DNA of 64,000 bases from Burkholderia glumae LMG 2196 = ATCC 33617 (GCF_000960995.1 NZ_CP009434.1:930001-994000), one strand, 5' to 3'; positions 36,501 through 43,140 are shown, counted from the stretch's first letter. A program made the numbers and translations. Notes: generated by a model from the letters alone, not told the origin.

Positions 36501-37009
36501 ACGTTTGGTTGGCTGGGTCGGTGAATCCGACGGGCAAAGGGTTCATCAGCACCGGCAAGGTGACGATGGAGAGCATGCCGTTGAAGTTGAATACCGCAGA
36601 ACAAGGCGTGCTGTCACAACTCGACCAGCTTCCGTCGAAGGATTTGCAGGGGCAGGCCCGCGAATATGTGGCGAACAACTACTTCGTACGCAACGGCTTT
36701 ACTCCATTGGATGGTAAGTGTGGCGTCAATTGCTTCGACGGCGTCTACATCAAGGGGGACACAGTATATATCAACGAAGTCAAGCCGTTGAACGCGAACG
36801 GGTCGGTCCAGCTTAATGGCCCATCCGGTAGCTTGCCGACGCAAATGACTGATGGATGGGTTGATAGCGCAGTTGCCCGCCTTCGAAGTGGAGATGCAAA
36901 TCAAAGGGCAACTGCCGACCTGATCCAGAAGGCAATTGATAGTGGAAAACTTGTAAAGATCGTTACGGGTGTTAATTCTAATGGCGCAACGCTTGTGAAG
37001 ATAAAATAA
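27554..37009 (+). CDS. bcpA: CDI exoprotein BcpA/CdiA (two-partner secretion TpsA)
   Basis: 3151 aa. The ATG at 27554 gives an extended signal peptide, MNKNAHRLVYSRLRKMAVA, cut near MPADAQ; an in-frame TTG at 27449 would spoil it. The TPS secretion domain (about 70-310) includes IRGALEIAGARAELVLANPS (N173). A long filamentous-haemagglutinin beta-helix follows, interrupted at about 1350-1760 by non-repetitive, Tyr-rich sequence with two Cys, the place where CdiA proteins carry their receptor-binding part. A second repeat block runs to about 2640 and a pretoxin region leads to the Burkholderia boundary NNELYN (2783-2788). The C-terminal toxin ends with FDGVYIKGDTVYINEVKPL: D3062, E3075 and K3077 fit a PD-(D/E)XK nuclease core. 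Exported by BcpB; target nucleic acid unknown. Confidence 0.93.
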   Translation: MNKNAHRLVYSRLRKMAVAVAETATAGGKSASGEARTRRRSASTCVAVVLAGSAMAGAMSMPADAQIVGAGPNAPAVIQTPNGLPQVNINKPGGGGVSVNTYNQFDVRKAGAILNNSAKMVQTQLGGWINGNPNFGPNDAARIIVNQVNSPSPSQIRGALEIAGARAELVLANPSGIYLDGAGFINTSRATLTTGVPFYGPDGSLVGYNVNHGLVTVSGAGLNATGTDQVDLIARAVQVNSAIYAKNLNVVAGAAQVKRDTLDATSIAGEGPAPAVAIDVSQLGGMYSNRIFLASNEFGVGVANAGTITAQAGDLTLQSNGRLVLSGNTTTSGHLALSAADGIQNSGTTYAQQSLTADTAAALTNSGTLAAQQNTTVDAAGINSTGTLGAGVDNDGSVTHGGDLNLTASSQLTATGQNVAGGNASLTGGSVNLAGSQTAANGNLSLNATAGDVNLSNATTSTQGAIQANASGSVINDHGNLSSGGGTTLTSGSLSNQSGKVSSQGPLSVEVAGKIANQSGELVSESTAQVRGGAIANDQGTLQSANGMTVAGASLDNTAGRITSLNGDGLSVSTSGQLTNAAGTTANGAQGGVIGGNGDVSVQGANIVNRGAITSNADLNVAGQSVDNGGGTLQAAQNVEVEAGAHLANNGGSIVGQTARVSATTLDNSAGTVQADHVSLNATDLVNHGGTITQTGTDEMAVNVSGTLDNASGGTLQSNSTELTLAPTVIVNDGGTITHAGTGTLTVGTGTGSVSNLGGVIASNGRVVAQAETLNNTSGSINAQDGLAATVGSTLTNANGKLLSNTDLNVTSGTLSNDGGQIGASTNATIHAGSMTNQGGSIVAPNLSVSADSTLDNSDGKLDANRLSLTAENLVNHGGTITQYGSSAMGLGVSGRLDNSAAGVIQTNATDLTLEPAELNNAGGTITHAGTGRLTIAPGNGASALNNASGTIVTKGQAIVNASSWNNAGGSLAAQLGLNAIVAGDVNNALGLLRSDASLSLTNGGALSNQGGHVQAGQSVAGDTSTLDLQSTSIDNAGGAIVELGAGKMSVQGGRQIVNSQAGGASGMGAITGNGDVTIGATSISNTQGGQLSGGSLHVNANTLDNSGGSIGNVANTSGDVNVTTTGAITNTNGQISSTHDLSMAAATLQGGTYRATHDADVNLQGDYTATSDTQFNVGHDLVFKLPGTFTNNANLQAANELSVSAGNIVNAGALTAGGLLNTQSANLTNTGALVGASTSLDATGTISNLGPTALIGGSDSNGTLEILAHDIENRDDTTSADSMATTAIFGMGKVVLAGGKDPSGNYTNAAQFNNVSALTQSGGDMELHADKVTSRRRVMTTSTGSIDPAALAQFGISMSGCAAYFVGNCTGQTSYGIQDPTPDQAAELIKQPGGMFISPPHGGQWNSSYQFTTYYADGATATTVTGISPAAQIISGGGIEASSVGTLQNYWSNIAAVGEIKMPAHYDADGWAASGQNLPGVTVSYSGQYHYNNYDNTEYDWQLPFGSAPFVTGRPGGYTQVAPASIKDYTLPGYFSTLSSNGKISGTGVSVNNTASNASIPPLGLLPGQSVPGVTPAHLSGNASGAKSVASSVHGGPAAPVDPIVAGATALDVLNNLTIAQGGLFKATAAPNARYVIETNPAFTNQKNFISSDYFFSQIGVDLTHVPKRLGDGFYEQQLVRNQVTSLTGKAVLGPYADLQTMYESLMEAGADLSKSLDLPIGASLSADQVAKLTSNVILMETRVVDGQSVLVPVVYLARVSQQNANGPLIAATDIDLQNAQSFTNSGSVEADNTLAIQGKQIDNAFGTLQSGGLMSLSTENNIDLTSANVKAGSLKLDAGKDLILDTVTKTNTRVSRDGATSVVTTLGPTAKLDVSGDASITTGGNFRQNAGDLSVGGNLGMKVGGNWDLGAVQTGEHKIVQRANGVSNTDINTVTGSSVTVGGQSNVVLDGDLTAQGAQIDLGQGGSLAAKGNVTLGTASATSTVNSSSSGSDRHGSYAETLHTSDETLTGTTLKGGDTVNIVSGKDITLSGSAIGLDQGNANLLAAGDVNVGAATEKHELNFHETHSHSNVLSGMKAASGVDQTAIYSAGSTVSADGVNIVSNRDINVTGSNVVGTNDVTLQAKRDVNIKTSQDTTQSSSYYEKKESGLLTNGGLSVTAGSRSTAQQGQTSSVTNNGSVIGSSQGNVKIQAGKDVMMTGSTIVAGQDVGVAAQNVTVNAAYDTYKDAQSQQFGQSGLSVGLGGGLVGLGQSMESTVRQGLRSGDSRLAAVQGLAAAEQAYQNRGGIKNTANALSNGNVGDAVKGVQVQLSIGSNHSSSNATTSISDAKGSSIIGNGNVSIVATGIPDANGNAQAGTGNIAMTGTSVLGKNVGLDANNRITLQSAQSTEQSTSSSSSTGWNAGVAIGVGKHTGISVFANGSNAHGQGDGDSVTQTNTTVAAGNNLTMTSGGDTTLIGARVSGDKVKVDVGGDLTMTSLQDTSNYSSNQHNTGASGSFTFGSGGGVDASIGHTGIGANYASANQQSGIVAGNGGFDVNVAGHTQLNGAQIASAAPADSNTLTTGSLGFTDIQNKMSYSGSSEGFSISGGPTFAQTGDSASGVTHAAVSPAQIVVKSDEQTGTDSTAGLSRDTANANQTVENTFNLQKVQNNLAFAQAFGKVATFAVAEAATQLENSSPQMKALFGEGGAGRDALHAAVAAIGAALSGGNIGGALAGSLAGDVLQSLAQPIIDQTVSQLPLSAQASVRNALNEIVATAGGAAAGAVAGGGSSGALAGAGSAINNELYNRQLHVEEVKVVEKLAKEKAQAVCHGDAGCVASATTYWTDLLERAAKGMVDDTANKENMAYLQTLIQTADNPTSEGAMGGLSSYLTNLQTAQDMLSQYMGKPILVRGSPLISDGSAQTYFSATPEQRSDQYLNSVLGSLPGSIAPGASQRDQDRLSKFATQNGSVKPDYTIEETVIGGILTNKIASAVARAGESIDVWLAGSVNPTGKGFISTGKVTMESMPLKLNTAEQGVLSQLDQLPSKDLQGQAREYVANNYFVRNGFTPLDGKCGVNCFDGVYIKGDTVYINEVKPLNANGSVQLNGPSGSLPTQMTDGWVDSAVARLRSGDANQRATADLIQKAIDSGKLVKIVTGVNSNGATLVKIK

Positions 37010-37018
37010 GGTGTCGAA

Positions 37019-37828
37019 ATGGATGCAGAGGCGATTAAGCGGAAATATTTTGGGTTTGATGCGGCCATGCGGCATATTCCGGAGGTTTCAGACAAGATCC
37101 GCAATCGAATCAAGCCCATTGATTTGAAGCGCTGTTATGATGGACTTTCGAGTGATCATTTTGTGGTCGGACTTTATGATTATTTTGTCAATGGCGATAT
37201 GCCATCGCTCAAAAATAATTTATACGTCTCGTGTGTTCTCAAGTTGACTTCCCTCGCCATAAGCGAGGATCGCTTCGAGCTGCAAACACCAGATTACCTA
37301 TTGTACTCGATGATATCCGACTCCAATGCGATGGTCCAGGCGTTCTCGGTCGCCTCACCTCATGGGTTCGTAAGTGCAAGAGAAGATCCATTAAATAACC
37401 AGTTCTATGTTCACATGCTTCAGTTGGCTATGATGGGCGACGATGTTTCTCTAGCTGACAAGATTCGCCGAATGGCGAAGAACGGGCGGAAGCCGCTGAG
37501 AATTGAATGCGAGCGTGGTGAGGATTTTTTCTCGACGTTGATTCGTGGTGATAAAGAAGGGCTTGAGCAAATCATTCGCACTGACGCTTCACGCAAGTCG
37601 GAGCACGTGTATACAGAGGATTATTTTTCATTCTTGGCTGTACTGGAGGCGAAACTGTGCTGGCGCCGAGGTGTTTTTGTCGAAATCGATCATCCGCTGG
37701 TGCCAATGGAGCTGATGCCAGTGAAGCCTCTCGATCACTACGATGACGTCTACGACTTTCTGAAACCCGGTTGGGTGCCTCCTCCTCAAGGACTGATCGG
37801 CCGCGTTTCCCGGTGGTTTAAGACATGA
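37019..37828 (+). CDS. bcpI: CDI immunity protein BcpI (Imm49-like)
   Basis: 269 aa, starting 9 nt after the bcpA stop, the invariable position of the cognate immunity gene. It is a soluble, mainly helical protein: GLYDYFVNGDMPSLKNNLYV, SDSNAMVQAFSVASPHGF, EDFFSTLIRGDKEGLEQII and EIDHPLVPMELMP. The repeated helical pairs and the closing 'LVPxELM' look like the Imm49 immunity family; that family call is a judgement. Base composition is markedly lower in G+C than upstream bcpA, as expected for an exchangeable toxin/immunity cassette. Expected to bind and neutralise the BcpA C-terminal nuclease. Confidence 0.82.
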   Translation: MDAEAIKRKYFGFDAAMRHIPEVSDKIRNRIKPIDLKRCYDGLSSDHFVVGLYDYFVNGDMPSLKNNLYVSCVLKLTSLAISEDRFELQTPDYLLYSMISDSNAMVQAFSVASPHGFVSAREDPLNNQFYVHMLQLAMMGDDVSLADKIRRMAKNGRKPLRIECERGEDFFSTLIRGDKEGLEQIIRTDASRKSEHVYTEDYFSFLAVLEAKLCWRRGVFVEIDHPLVPMELMPVKPLDHYDDVYDFLKPGWVPPPQGLIGRVSRWFKT

Positions 37829-37856
37829 TCGATCGACGTCCGGTGACGCTGAGGTA

Positions 37857-38081
37857 ATGATGAAGAAAACCAAACGGTCGGCGGCTCTGGCGTTTGCTAT
37901 GTCAGCGCTTCTCGCGGCATGCGAGACCGTGCCGCCAGACGCGCCTCCGCGTCCTCCGCCGAAGCCGGAAATGGAGCCGGTGTTGCCGTCGTGGTCGAGC
38001 TCGATCTGGGTCATGGGATTTTGGAGATGGGGCGGTACCGAATGGGTTTGGGTTCCGGGGCACTTGGCACCCAAACCATAA
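37857..38081 (+). CDS. bcpO: Small lipoprotein BcpO
   Basis: 74 aa. The signal peptide MMKKTKRSAALAFAMSALLA ends in the lipobox LLAAC. A proline-rich segment (PPDAPPRPPPKPEMEP) follows, then a Trp-rich tail (WVMGFWRWGGTEWVWVPGH). BcpO is the third gene of Burkholderia A-I-O-B type CDI loci. GAGG at 37851-37854 fits the second ATG (37860) slightly better than the first. A lipid-anchored envelope protein; reported to be dispensable or modestly supportive in related loci. Confidence 0.8.
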   Translation: MMKKTKRSAALAFAMSALLAACETVPPDAPPRPPPKPEMEPVLPSWSSSIWVMGFWRWGGTEWVWVPGHLAPKP

Positions 38082-38149
38082 AGTCGAGCTAACAACACGG
38101 TATTGTCAGATTGTTCGGATGACGGGCGAGCCGAGACAGTGGGAGCCGG

Positions 38150-38702
38150 TTATCGATCGATTTGCGCCGCCAAGCGGGCGCCGGATGCCCTTTCCCATAG
38201 CTCCGTCGCTTGGGCTCGGGCCGCTCGTTTCTGTTGGGCTTCGCAATGGTAGCGGCAGCCCGTCAACAAGCTCGAAACCTGAGCGTGGACCGAGGCGAAT
38301 CGCTGCAGCTGACGTGCCGATTTGAACCTGCGCATGACCTTCTCGCGGATGTGATTGGGCTGGTGCGAATTCTCGGCTCGGTTGTTCAGCCCCTTGTGCT
38401 GCCGATGCTCGACGCCCAGACGCAGGGCGATGTTTGCCGCCGCGTAGCTGCGAAGCTTGTCGGCTACCATCACGCGCGGGTGGCCGTGGCGCCTGAGCAG
38501 CTTGCGCATTGGACGCTTGGCCGCGGCAGCGTTGCGCTGGCGCTGCACCAGGACGTCGAGCACTGTGCCGTGTTGGTTCCCGGCACGCTAGCGCCAGTGC
38601 TTCAGGCCGCGGATCACGACCACCATTTCGTCGAGGCGCCATTTGTCGCCGCGGGCCGGTGCCGTTGAGTGGATTCGCTTCGCGATGGTCAGGCCAAACT
38701 GA
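38150..38702 (-). pseudogene. IS6-family transposase remnant
   Basis: The minus strand reads FGLTIAKRIHSTAPARGDKW, RLDEMVVVIRGLKHWR, an in-frame TAG, then LDVLVQRQRNAAAAKRPMRK, GVEHRQHKGLNNRAENSHQP and MRRFKSARQLQRFASVHAQV. This is the catalytic half of an IS6/IS240-type DDE transposase. The N-terminal helix-turn-helix is missing and the stop replaces the Trp expected in 'WRAVDQHG'. No terminal repeats are recognisable. It lies inside the CDI operon, antisense to it, after bcpO. Confidence 0.8.
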
Positions 38703-38755
38703 AAGCTTCGTGAAGACCATGAAGCGTGATTACGTCTCTATCATGCCGAAACTCC
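38687..38755 (+). pseudogene. IS3-family OrfB transposase scrap
   Basis: SGQTESFVKTMKRDYVSIMP is the conserved C-terminal strand of IS3-family OrfB ('AESFVKTxKRDYV'). Only about 20 codons remain, directly abutting the IS6 remnant and followed by the decayed immunity-like gene. It records a second, independent insertion into the operon. Confidence 0.7.
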
Positions 38756-39465
38756 AGTTTGCGAGTATTGGAAGGTGCGAATTGACCAATATAAAAAATC
38801 AATTCTACGCGCACCGACTATCTGATATCGCTGAATCGCGCCATCGAAACTCTGTCGACCTGCCTATGCACGAGATGGATTGGTCAGGCACGAATGCTGG
38901 CGGAAGAAATTGGAACTCTATACGAGCGGAGGTGGTTCTTTGATGCTGATCATTATCCGCTTTATCATTGGCTGCTACGGGTTTGCTTCAGTCGCTGGAA
39001 CATTCAATTTTACGTATGGGGCGTTCTAATGAAGAGAAACCCCAAGCATTGACTCAGCCCATGTTGAATGAGTTGTTTGAGCATTGGTGCGATGCTAATC
39101 TAACGCCAATGCGGGATCACATCATCTGGTTAAGTGATTACTATCCGCACCGGACGCGCAGAAAAGACTGGTACGAGTTCAGTAACAGCCACCTTCTTAC
39201 GCGGTTTCCAGCACTGATACTGGCATGGCAGCGGCTCCGGGAAATTCGAGGACTCGAGAATCAGCCGATCGATCATTCGCTGATGCCACCCGCCTACGTC
39301 CGACTCCGGCCCGCGGTGCCGTTCTATACCGATTCGGCGTTGGAGGCCGCGTTGGAGCGCCTTCGCCGCGAGGAAACGCCGGATCTGGGTAGCTTGCGCC
39401 AGTCATCTCCACCCGCTAGTCGCGAGAAACGCGGCCTGATCTTCCGATTGTTTAAACAAATCTGA
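38756..39465 (+). pseudogene. Frameshifted probable orphan immunity gene
   Basis: Three frames read in order give one continuous protein: EYWKVRIDQYKKSILRA; then TDYLISLNRAIETL...WIGQARMLAEEIGTLYERRW and DADHYPLYHWLLRVCF; then GRSNEEKPQALTQPMLNELF...MRDHIIWLSDYYPHRTRRKD and FPALILAWQRLREIRGLENQ. Each join needs a single added base: near 38822 (CGCGCACC) and at the G run 39013-39016, where TGGGGG would restore W-G-R-S-N. The intact end (38968-39465) is helical and soluble. Position between bcpI/bcpO and bcpB is where Burkholderia CDI loci keep spare immunity genes; the family name is not certain. Confidence 0.65.
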
Positions 39466-39499
39466 ACTCTAATATCGATCTACCAATGAAGGTGCAGCT

Positions 39500-39715
39500 A
39501 TGAACCATGCAATGACGACGTTTTTAAGTTGGGGGCCGGTCGCTCTGATGACGTTGCTCATTTTTTATGGTCTGTTTCTTTATCCATATATCCGGATTTT
39601 GCGTCGAACCGGACATTCAGGCTGGTGGGTGCTTGCGTTGTTGATTCCCGGCGTGAACCTTGTCGCCATTTGGATTTTCGCTTTTGTGGAATGGCCTGCA
39701 CTCGATCGAAAGTGA
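39500..39715 (+). CDS. Small two-span membrane protein in the CDI operon
   Basis: 71 aa. GAAGG precedes the ATG. Two hydrophobic segments (WGPVALMTLLIFYGLFLYPY and WVLALLIPGVNLVAIWIFAF) are separated by RILRRTGHSGWW. The 'R-GHSGWW-LLxLIPxVN' pattern recalls the first part of DUF805-like membrane proteins. It lies just upstream of bcpB, in the same direction. It could belong to the decayed immunity cassette, as membrane immunity proteins are common, or be a separate accessory gene. Function unknown. Confidence 0.65.
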   Translation: MNHAMTTFLSWGPVALMTLLIFYGLFLYPYIRILRRTGHSGWWVLALLIPGVNLVAIWIFAFVEWPALDRK

Positions 39716-39772
39716 CACGCCGACCGCATGCGCGACCGAATCGTAGTCCACGAGTACATATCTAAAAAATAC

Positions 39773-41512
39773 ATGAAAACCATTCGCCGGGGAAATTCCG
39801 CAGTGGCGGCGCTGCTATTCGTTGCGGCCAGCGTGTCGGCGCAAGAAGCGCCGCGCCTGATCATTCCGGGCAACGACCAGCAAACCCGACAGCAGGAAGA
39901 GGCGCGTGAGCGCGAACGCACCGTCTCCGCGCCGGGAGTACGCTCGACCGCAACGGCGAGCACCCGGTTTCCAATGCTGCCACCGGAAACGCCGTGCTTT
40001 CGCATCGATCGTTTCTCCCTCGACGTTCCCGATGCACTGTCCGCTTCCCTGAAATCGCAAGGCGCGTCGGCATTGCTGCTCGATCGCTTCGCCTTCGCGC
40101 GCGAATGGCTCGCGCATTACGCCGGCCAGTGCGTCGGCAAGCAAGGCATTGACGTGCTGGTCAAAGGCCTGTCGCAGGCGATCCTGTCACGCGGGTACGT
40201 CACGACGCGCGTGCTCGTGCCCGAACAGGATCTGTCGACCGGTGCCCTCAAGTTTTCGCTGATTCCCGGCGTAATCCGCCACGTGCGCTTCGCCGACGAG
40301 AAACTGCGCGGCACCTGGAAGACGGCCTTTTCGACCCGCGACGGGGACCTGCTGAACCTGCGCGATCTGGAACAGGGCCTCGAGCAGATGAAGCGCGTGT
40401 CGAGCCAGGACGTGTCGATGAAAATCGTGCCAGCTGACCTACCCGGCGAAAGCGACGTCGTGCTCGACGTCAGGCGCGGCAAGCCGTGGACCGTCGTCGC
40501 CTCGATCGACAACTCGGGGACGCGGGCGACCGGCCGCCTGCAGGGCAGCCTGTCGCTCGGCATCGACAATCTCTTCGGCCTGAACGACATCTTCAACATC
40601 GGCGTGAACCAGGACCTGCAGTTTGGCGACAAGCGCCTGGGCTCGCACGGCTGGAACGGCTTTTATTCGATCCCGTGGGGCTACTGGACCGCGACGCTGT
40701 CCGCTTACACGAACACCTATTACCAGCAGATCGCCGGCGTGAACCAGACGTTCATTGCGAGCGGCAATTCGAAGACGATCGATTTCAAGCTGAACCGCGT
40801 GCTGTCGCGCAGCCAGAACGACGTGTTCGGTGCGCAGTTCAGGCTGTCGCGCCGGTTCGGGCAGAGCTTTATCGAAGATACGGAAATCCCGCAGCAGCGC
40901 CGAAACAACACGTTCATCGAGTTTGGCCTGACCGATCGCCACTACTTCGGCAATGCGCAGTTCGACGGCACGCTCGCATACCGGCAGGGTATGGGCGCAT
41001 TCGGCGCGCAGGACGACAGGCTCGCCGCCGATGGCGGCCCGACCTACCGCTATCAGATGGCCGTGCTCGACGCCAACCTGTCGGCGCCGTTCGCGATCGC
41101 GCAGCAGCCGTTCCGGTACGTGACGACGTTCCACGGCCAATACACCGGCAACACGCTGTACTACATCGACGACCTGACGATTGGCAGCCGCTACACGGTG
41201 CGAGGATTCGACGGCGAAACGATGCTGGCGGCATCGCGCGGCTTTTATTGGCGCAACGAACTGCAGGCGTCGATCGGACAGACCGGACAGGTGATCTATG
41301 TGGGCCTCGATTACGGCCGCGTGTGGGGTGCACAGCCGATTGCCCTGTTGGGCACGCAACTCGCGGGCGCAGTGATCGGCGTCAAGGGCAGCGTCGCCAC
41401 ACACTTCGGTGCCTACGGCTACGACCTGTTCGCCGGCACGCCGGTCTACAAGCCGTCCGGGTTTCCGACCGCGCGGGTCACGGTCGGATTCCAGGCGATG
41501 GCGCAGTTCTGA
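39773..41512 (+). CDS. bcpB: CDI outer-membrane transporter BcpB/CdiB (TpsB)
   Basis: 579 aa Omp85-superfamily two-partner transporter that exports BcpA. Signal peptide MKTIRRGNSAVAALLFVAAS ends VSAQ. A plug-like linker is followed by two POTRA domains (FRIDRFSLDVPDA; GYVTTRVLVPEQDLSTGALK) and a 16-strand barrel with the family motif YTVRGFDGE, closing VGFQAMAQF with terminal Phe. The ATG at 39773 is chosen because it starts the signal peptide directly; neither it nor an upstream ATG at 39728 has a good ribosome-binding site. It is separated from bcpO by 1.7 kb of insertion debris, so co-transcription with bcpA is uncertain. Confidence 0.92.
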   Translation: MKTIRRGNSAVAALLFVAASVSAQEAPRLIIPGNDQQTRQQEEARERERTVSAPGVRSTATASTRFPMLPPETPCFRIDRFSLDVPDALSASLKSQGASALLLDRFAFAREWLAHYAGQCVGKQGIDVLVKGLSQAILSRGYVTTRVLVPEQDLSTGALKFSLIPGVIRHVRFADEKLRGTWKTAFSTRDGDLLNLRDLEQGLEQMKRVSSQDVSMKIVPADLPGESDVVLDVRRGKPWTVVASIDNSGTRATGRLQGSLSLGIDNLFGLNDIFNIGVNQDLQFGDKRLGSHGWNGFYSIPWGYWTATLSAYTNTYYQQIAGVNQTFIASGNSKTIDFKLNRVLSRSQNDVFGAQFRLSRRFGQSFIEDTEIPQQRRNNTFIEFGLTDRHYFGNAQFDGTLAYRQGMGAFGAQDDRLAADGGPTYRYQMAVLDANLSAPFAIAQQPFRYVTTFHGQYTGNTLYYIDDLTIGSRYTVRGFDGETMLAASRGFYWRNELQASIGQTGQVIYVGLDYGRVWGAQPIALLGTQLAGAVIGVKGSVATHFGAYGYDLFAGTPVYKPSGFPTARVTVGFQAMAQF

Positions 41513-41577
41513 TGGCAAAGTCTCCCTTCGTGCCGGGTCACGCCGTCTCGGCTGAGTCGATGAAGGTTCGGCGCTGA

Positions 41578-42295
41578 CGGCATTTCTGCGTGCGCGGATT
41601 GAGGCGATCTTGTTCGTTAGCCACGAGCCGCGACTACGCTGCCCGCGCGACTTCAGCCGCACGGTCGGCACACCGCTCGGCGAAAGGCACGTCAAGAAGC
41701 TTGATCTGTTTGTGTCGCTGCCATTGGCATTTGACGAGATCGGTGCACCGGAAGACCTGAGGCTTAGGCCCGCTTGACGCGTGAATTCGACGCATTGAAT
41801 CCGTGCAGTCGTCGAGCGCCGCGGCGCCCTGACTGTGGTAGGGGCCGGACGCGTTTCGGCGCATCTCCGAACGGTGCCTTGCCGCACTTTCGCTGCGCGA
41901 ACTGCAAAACCAAGTTCACCCGGCGCCGCGGCACGCCGGTCATCAACACCAAGGTGACCTCGCTCGAGCGTAGGCGCTTGTTCATCCGCCATCTCTCGCT
42001 GCCCCTGTCGATTAGGTAGGTAGCCGACATCGTCGGGACGAGCCCGGCGATGGTTCACCGCATTTGCGGATCAGTTGGAGCCGAGTGGCAGTCTTTCAGC
42101 CCGGATTCGGCTGGGAGTCGAACCGATGGCAGCGACGCCGTGCGCGTTTTGCGGTCGTGTCGGCAGCGCGCAGCAGGTCGGCCGCCGGAGCAGGTCATGC
42201 ACGGGCTGCGGTCGGCTGTTCTCGATGCGACGCGAGTTGATGGATCGCAACGGGCGACTGCAGATTATCTCCGAGCATACATAACGCAGGGTGCC
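41578..42295 (+). pseudogene. DUF746-family remnant with zinc ribbons
   Basis: Three frames carry pieces of one protein: VKKLDLFVSLPLAFDEIGAP; then PHFRCANCKTKFTRRRGTPV with LFIRHLSLPLS, a stop, and VADIVGTSPAMVHR; then CAFCGRVGSAQQ...SCTGCGRLFSMRRELMDRNG. Two CxxC zinc-ribbon pairs around a helix-turn-helix fit Burkholderia DUF746 proteins, which resemble transposon-borne DNA-binding proteins. Stops and frameshifts make it non-functional. It lies between bcpB and the intact IS5 element. Confidence 0.65.
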
Positions 42296-42334
42296 TGATG
42301 GTACTAGGCAAATCAGGATAGCGTTTTAGAGTCG

Positions 42335-42847
42335 CTAACACAAGTCATCCACGAATCTGGAGCAGATGACGGCGGCAGCCAGGACAAGCAGAGCGGTATG
42401 AATATCGAGGCGTCGTTCGAAGCGAATTCGAAGCTTGCCGAATCCGGCGAACCAGGCATGCGTACGCTCGACGACCCAACGATGCCTGCCCAGCCGTTCG
42501 CTGCTTTCGATACCGCGGCGTGCAATACGAGCCTTGATGCCGCGCTGTCTCAGATAACGTCGACAACGCCCGAAGTCATACCCTTTGTCAGCGTGCAGTT
42601 TGCTCGGGCGCTTGCGTGGCGGACCGTTCAGCCCGGGTACCGCAGGAATGGCATCGAGCGTGGACTCGAATGCCATCGAATCGTGGCGGTTGGCTCCCGT
42701 GATCGTGACGGCCAGAGGAATGCCGCGTGCATCTACGACGATGTGTCGCTTCGATCCGAGCTTGCCGCGGTCGGTCGGGTTGGGGCCGGTTTCCTGGCCC
42801 CCCGGGGGCTGGAGACGCTGGCTCCATCGAGGCTGGCGCGTTCCCAA
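42335..42847 (-). CDS. IS5-family transposase, downstream frame
   Basis: The downstream catalytic half: GGQETGPNPTDRGKLGSKRH, IVVDARGIPLAVTITGANRHD, KLHADKGYDFGRCRRYLRQR and RRWVVERTHAWFAGFGKLRI-type C-terminal blocks including RHRWVVERTHAW. It supplies the second Asp and the catalytic Glu of the DDE triad. It has no credible start of its own, so it is expected to be translated only by frameshifting from the upstream frame. Confidence 0.82.
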   Translation of the reverse strand: MGTRQPRWSQRLQPPGGQETGPNPTDRGKLGSKRHIVVDARGIPLAVTITGANRHDSMAFESTLDAIPAVPGLNGPPRKRPSKLHADKGYDFGRCRRYLRQRGIKARIARRGIESSERLGRHRWVVERTHAWFAGFGKLRIRFERRLDIHTALLVLAAAVICSRFVDDLC

Positions 42848-43140
42848 TCGATCTGGTCGTGCTCACGCAGCCGACGCAGCATCGCCAGATGCAGCCGGCG
42901 CCATACACCGGCCGCTTGCCAGTCTCGCAGACGTCGCCAACACGTCATGCCACTGCCGAAGCCCAGTTCTTGCGGGAGGTCTTCCCACGGGATACCGGTT
43001 TGCAGCACATATAGGATGCCGTTGAGCGCAGCTCGGTCATCGACCGTGCGCCGCCGTCCGCCCTTGGGCGATGGGGTGAATTCCGGAATCAGCGGTTCCA
43101 GCTCCACCCACAACTCGTTGCTGATTTTGCGTCTTGCCAT
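42733..43140 (-). CDS. IS5-family transposase, upstream frame
   Basis: 135 aa. Starts MARRKISNELWVELEPLIPE and continues RRRTVDDRAALNGILYVLQTG...LPQELGFGSGMTCWRRLRDW, the N-terminal DUF4096-like part of IS427-group transposases, with the first catalytic Asp region at RASLDGASV. A six-G run on the minus strand (about 42799-42804 region) in the overlap with the next frame is a natural -1 slip site: slipping there yields SSPRGGQETGPNP, the expected family sequence. Confidence 0.82.
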   Translation of the reverse strand: MARRKISNELWVELEPLIPEFTPSPKGGRRRTVDDRAALNGILYVLQTGIPWEDLPQELGFGSGMTCWRRLRDWQAAGVWRRLHLAMLRRLREHDQIDWERASLDGASVSSPRGARKPAPTRPTAASSDRSDTSS

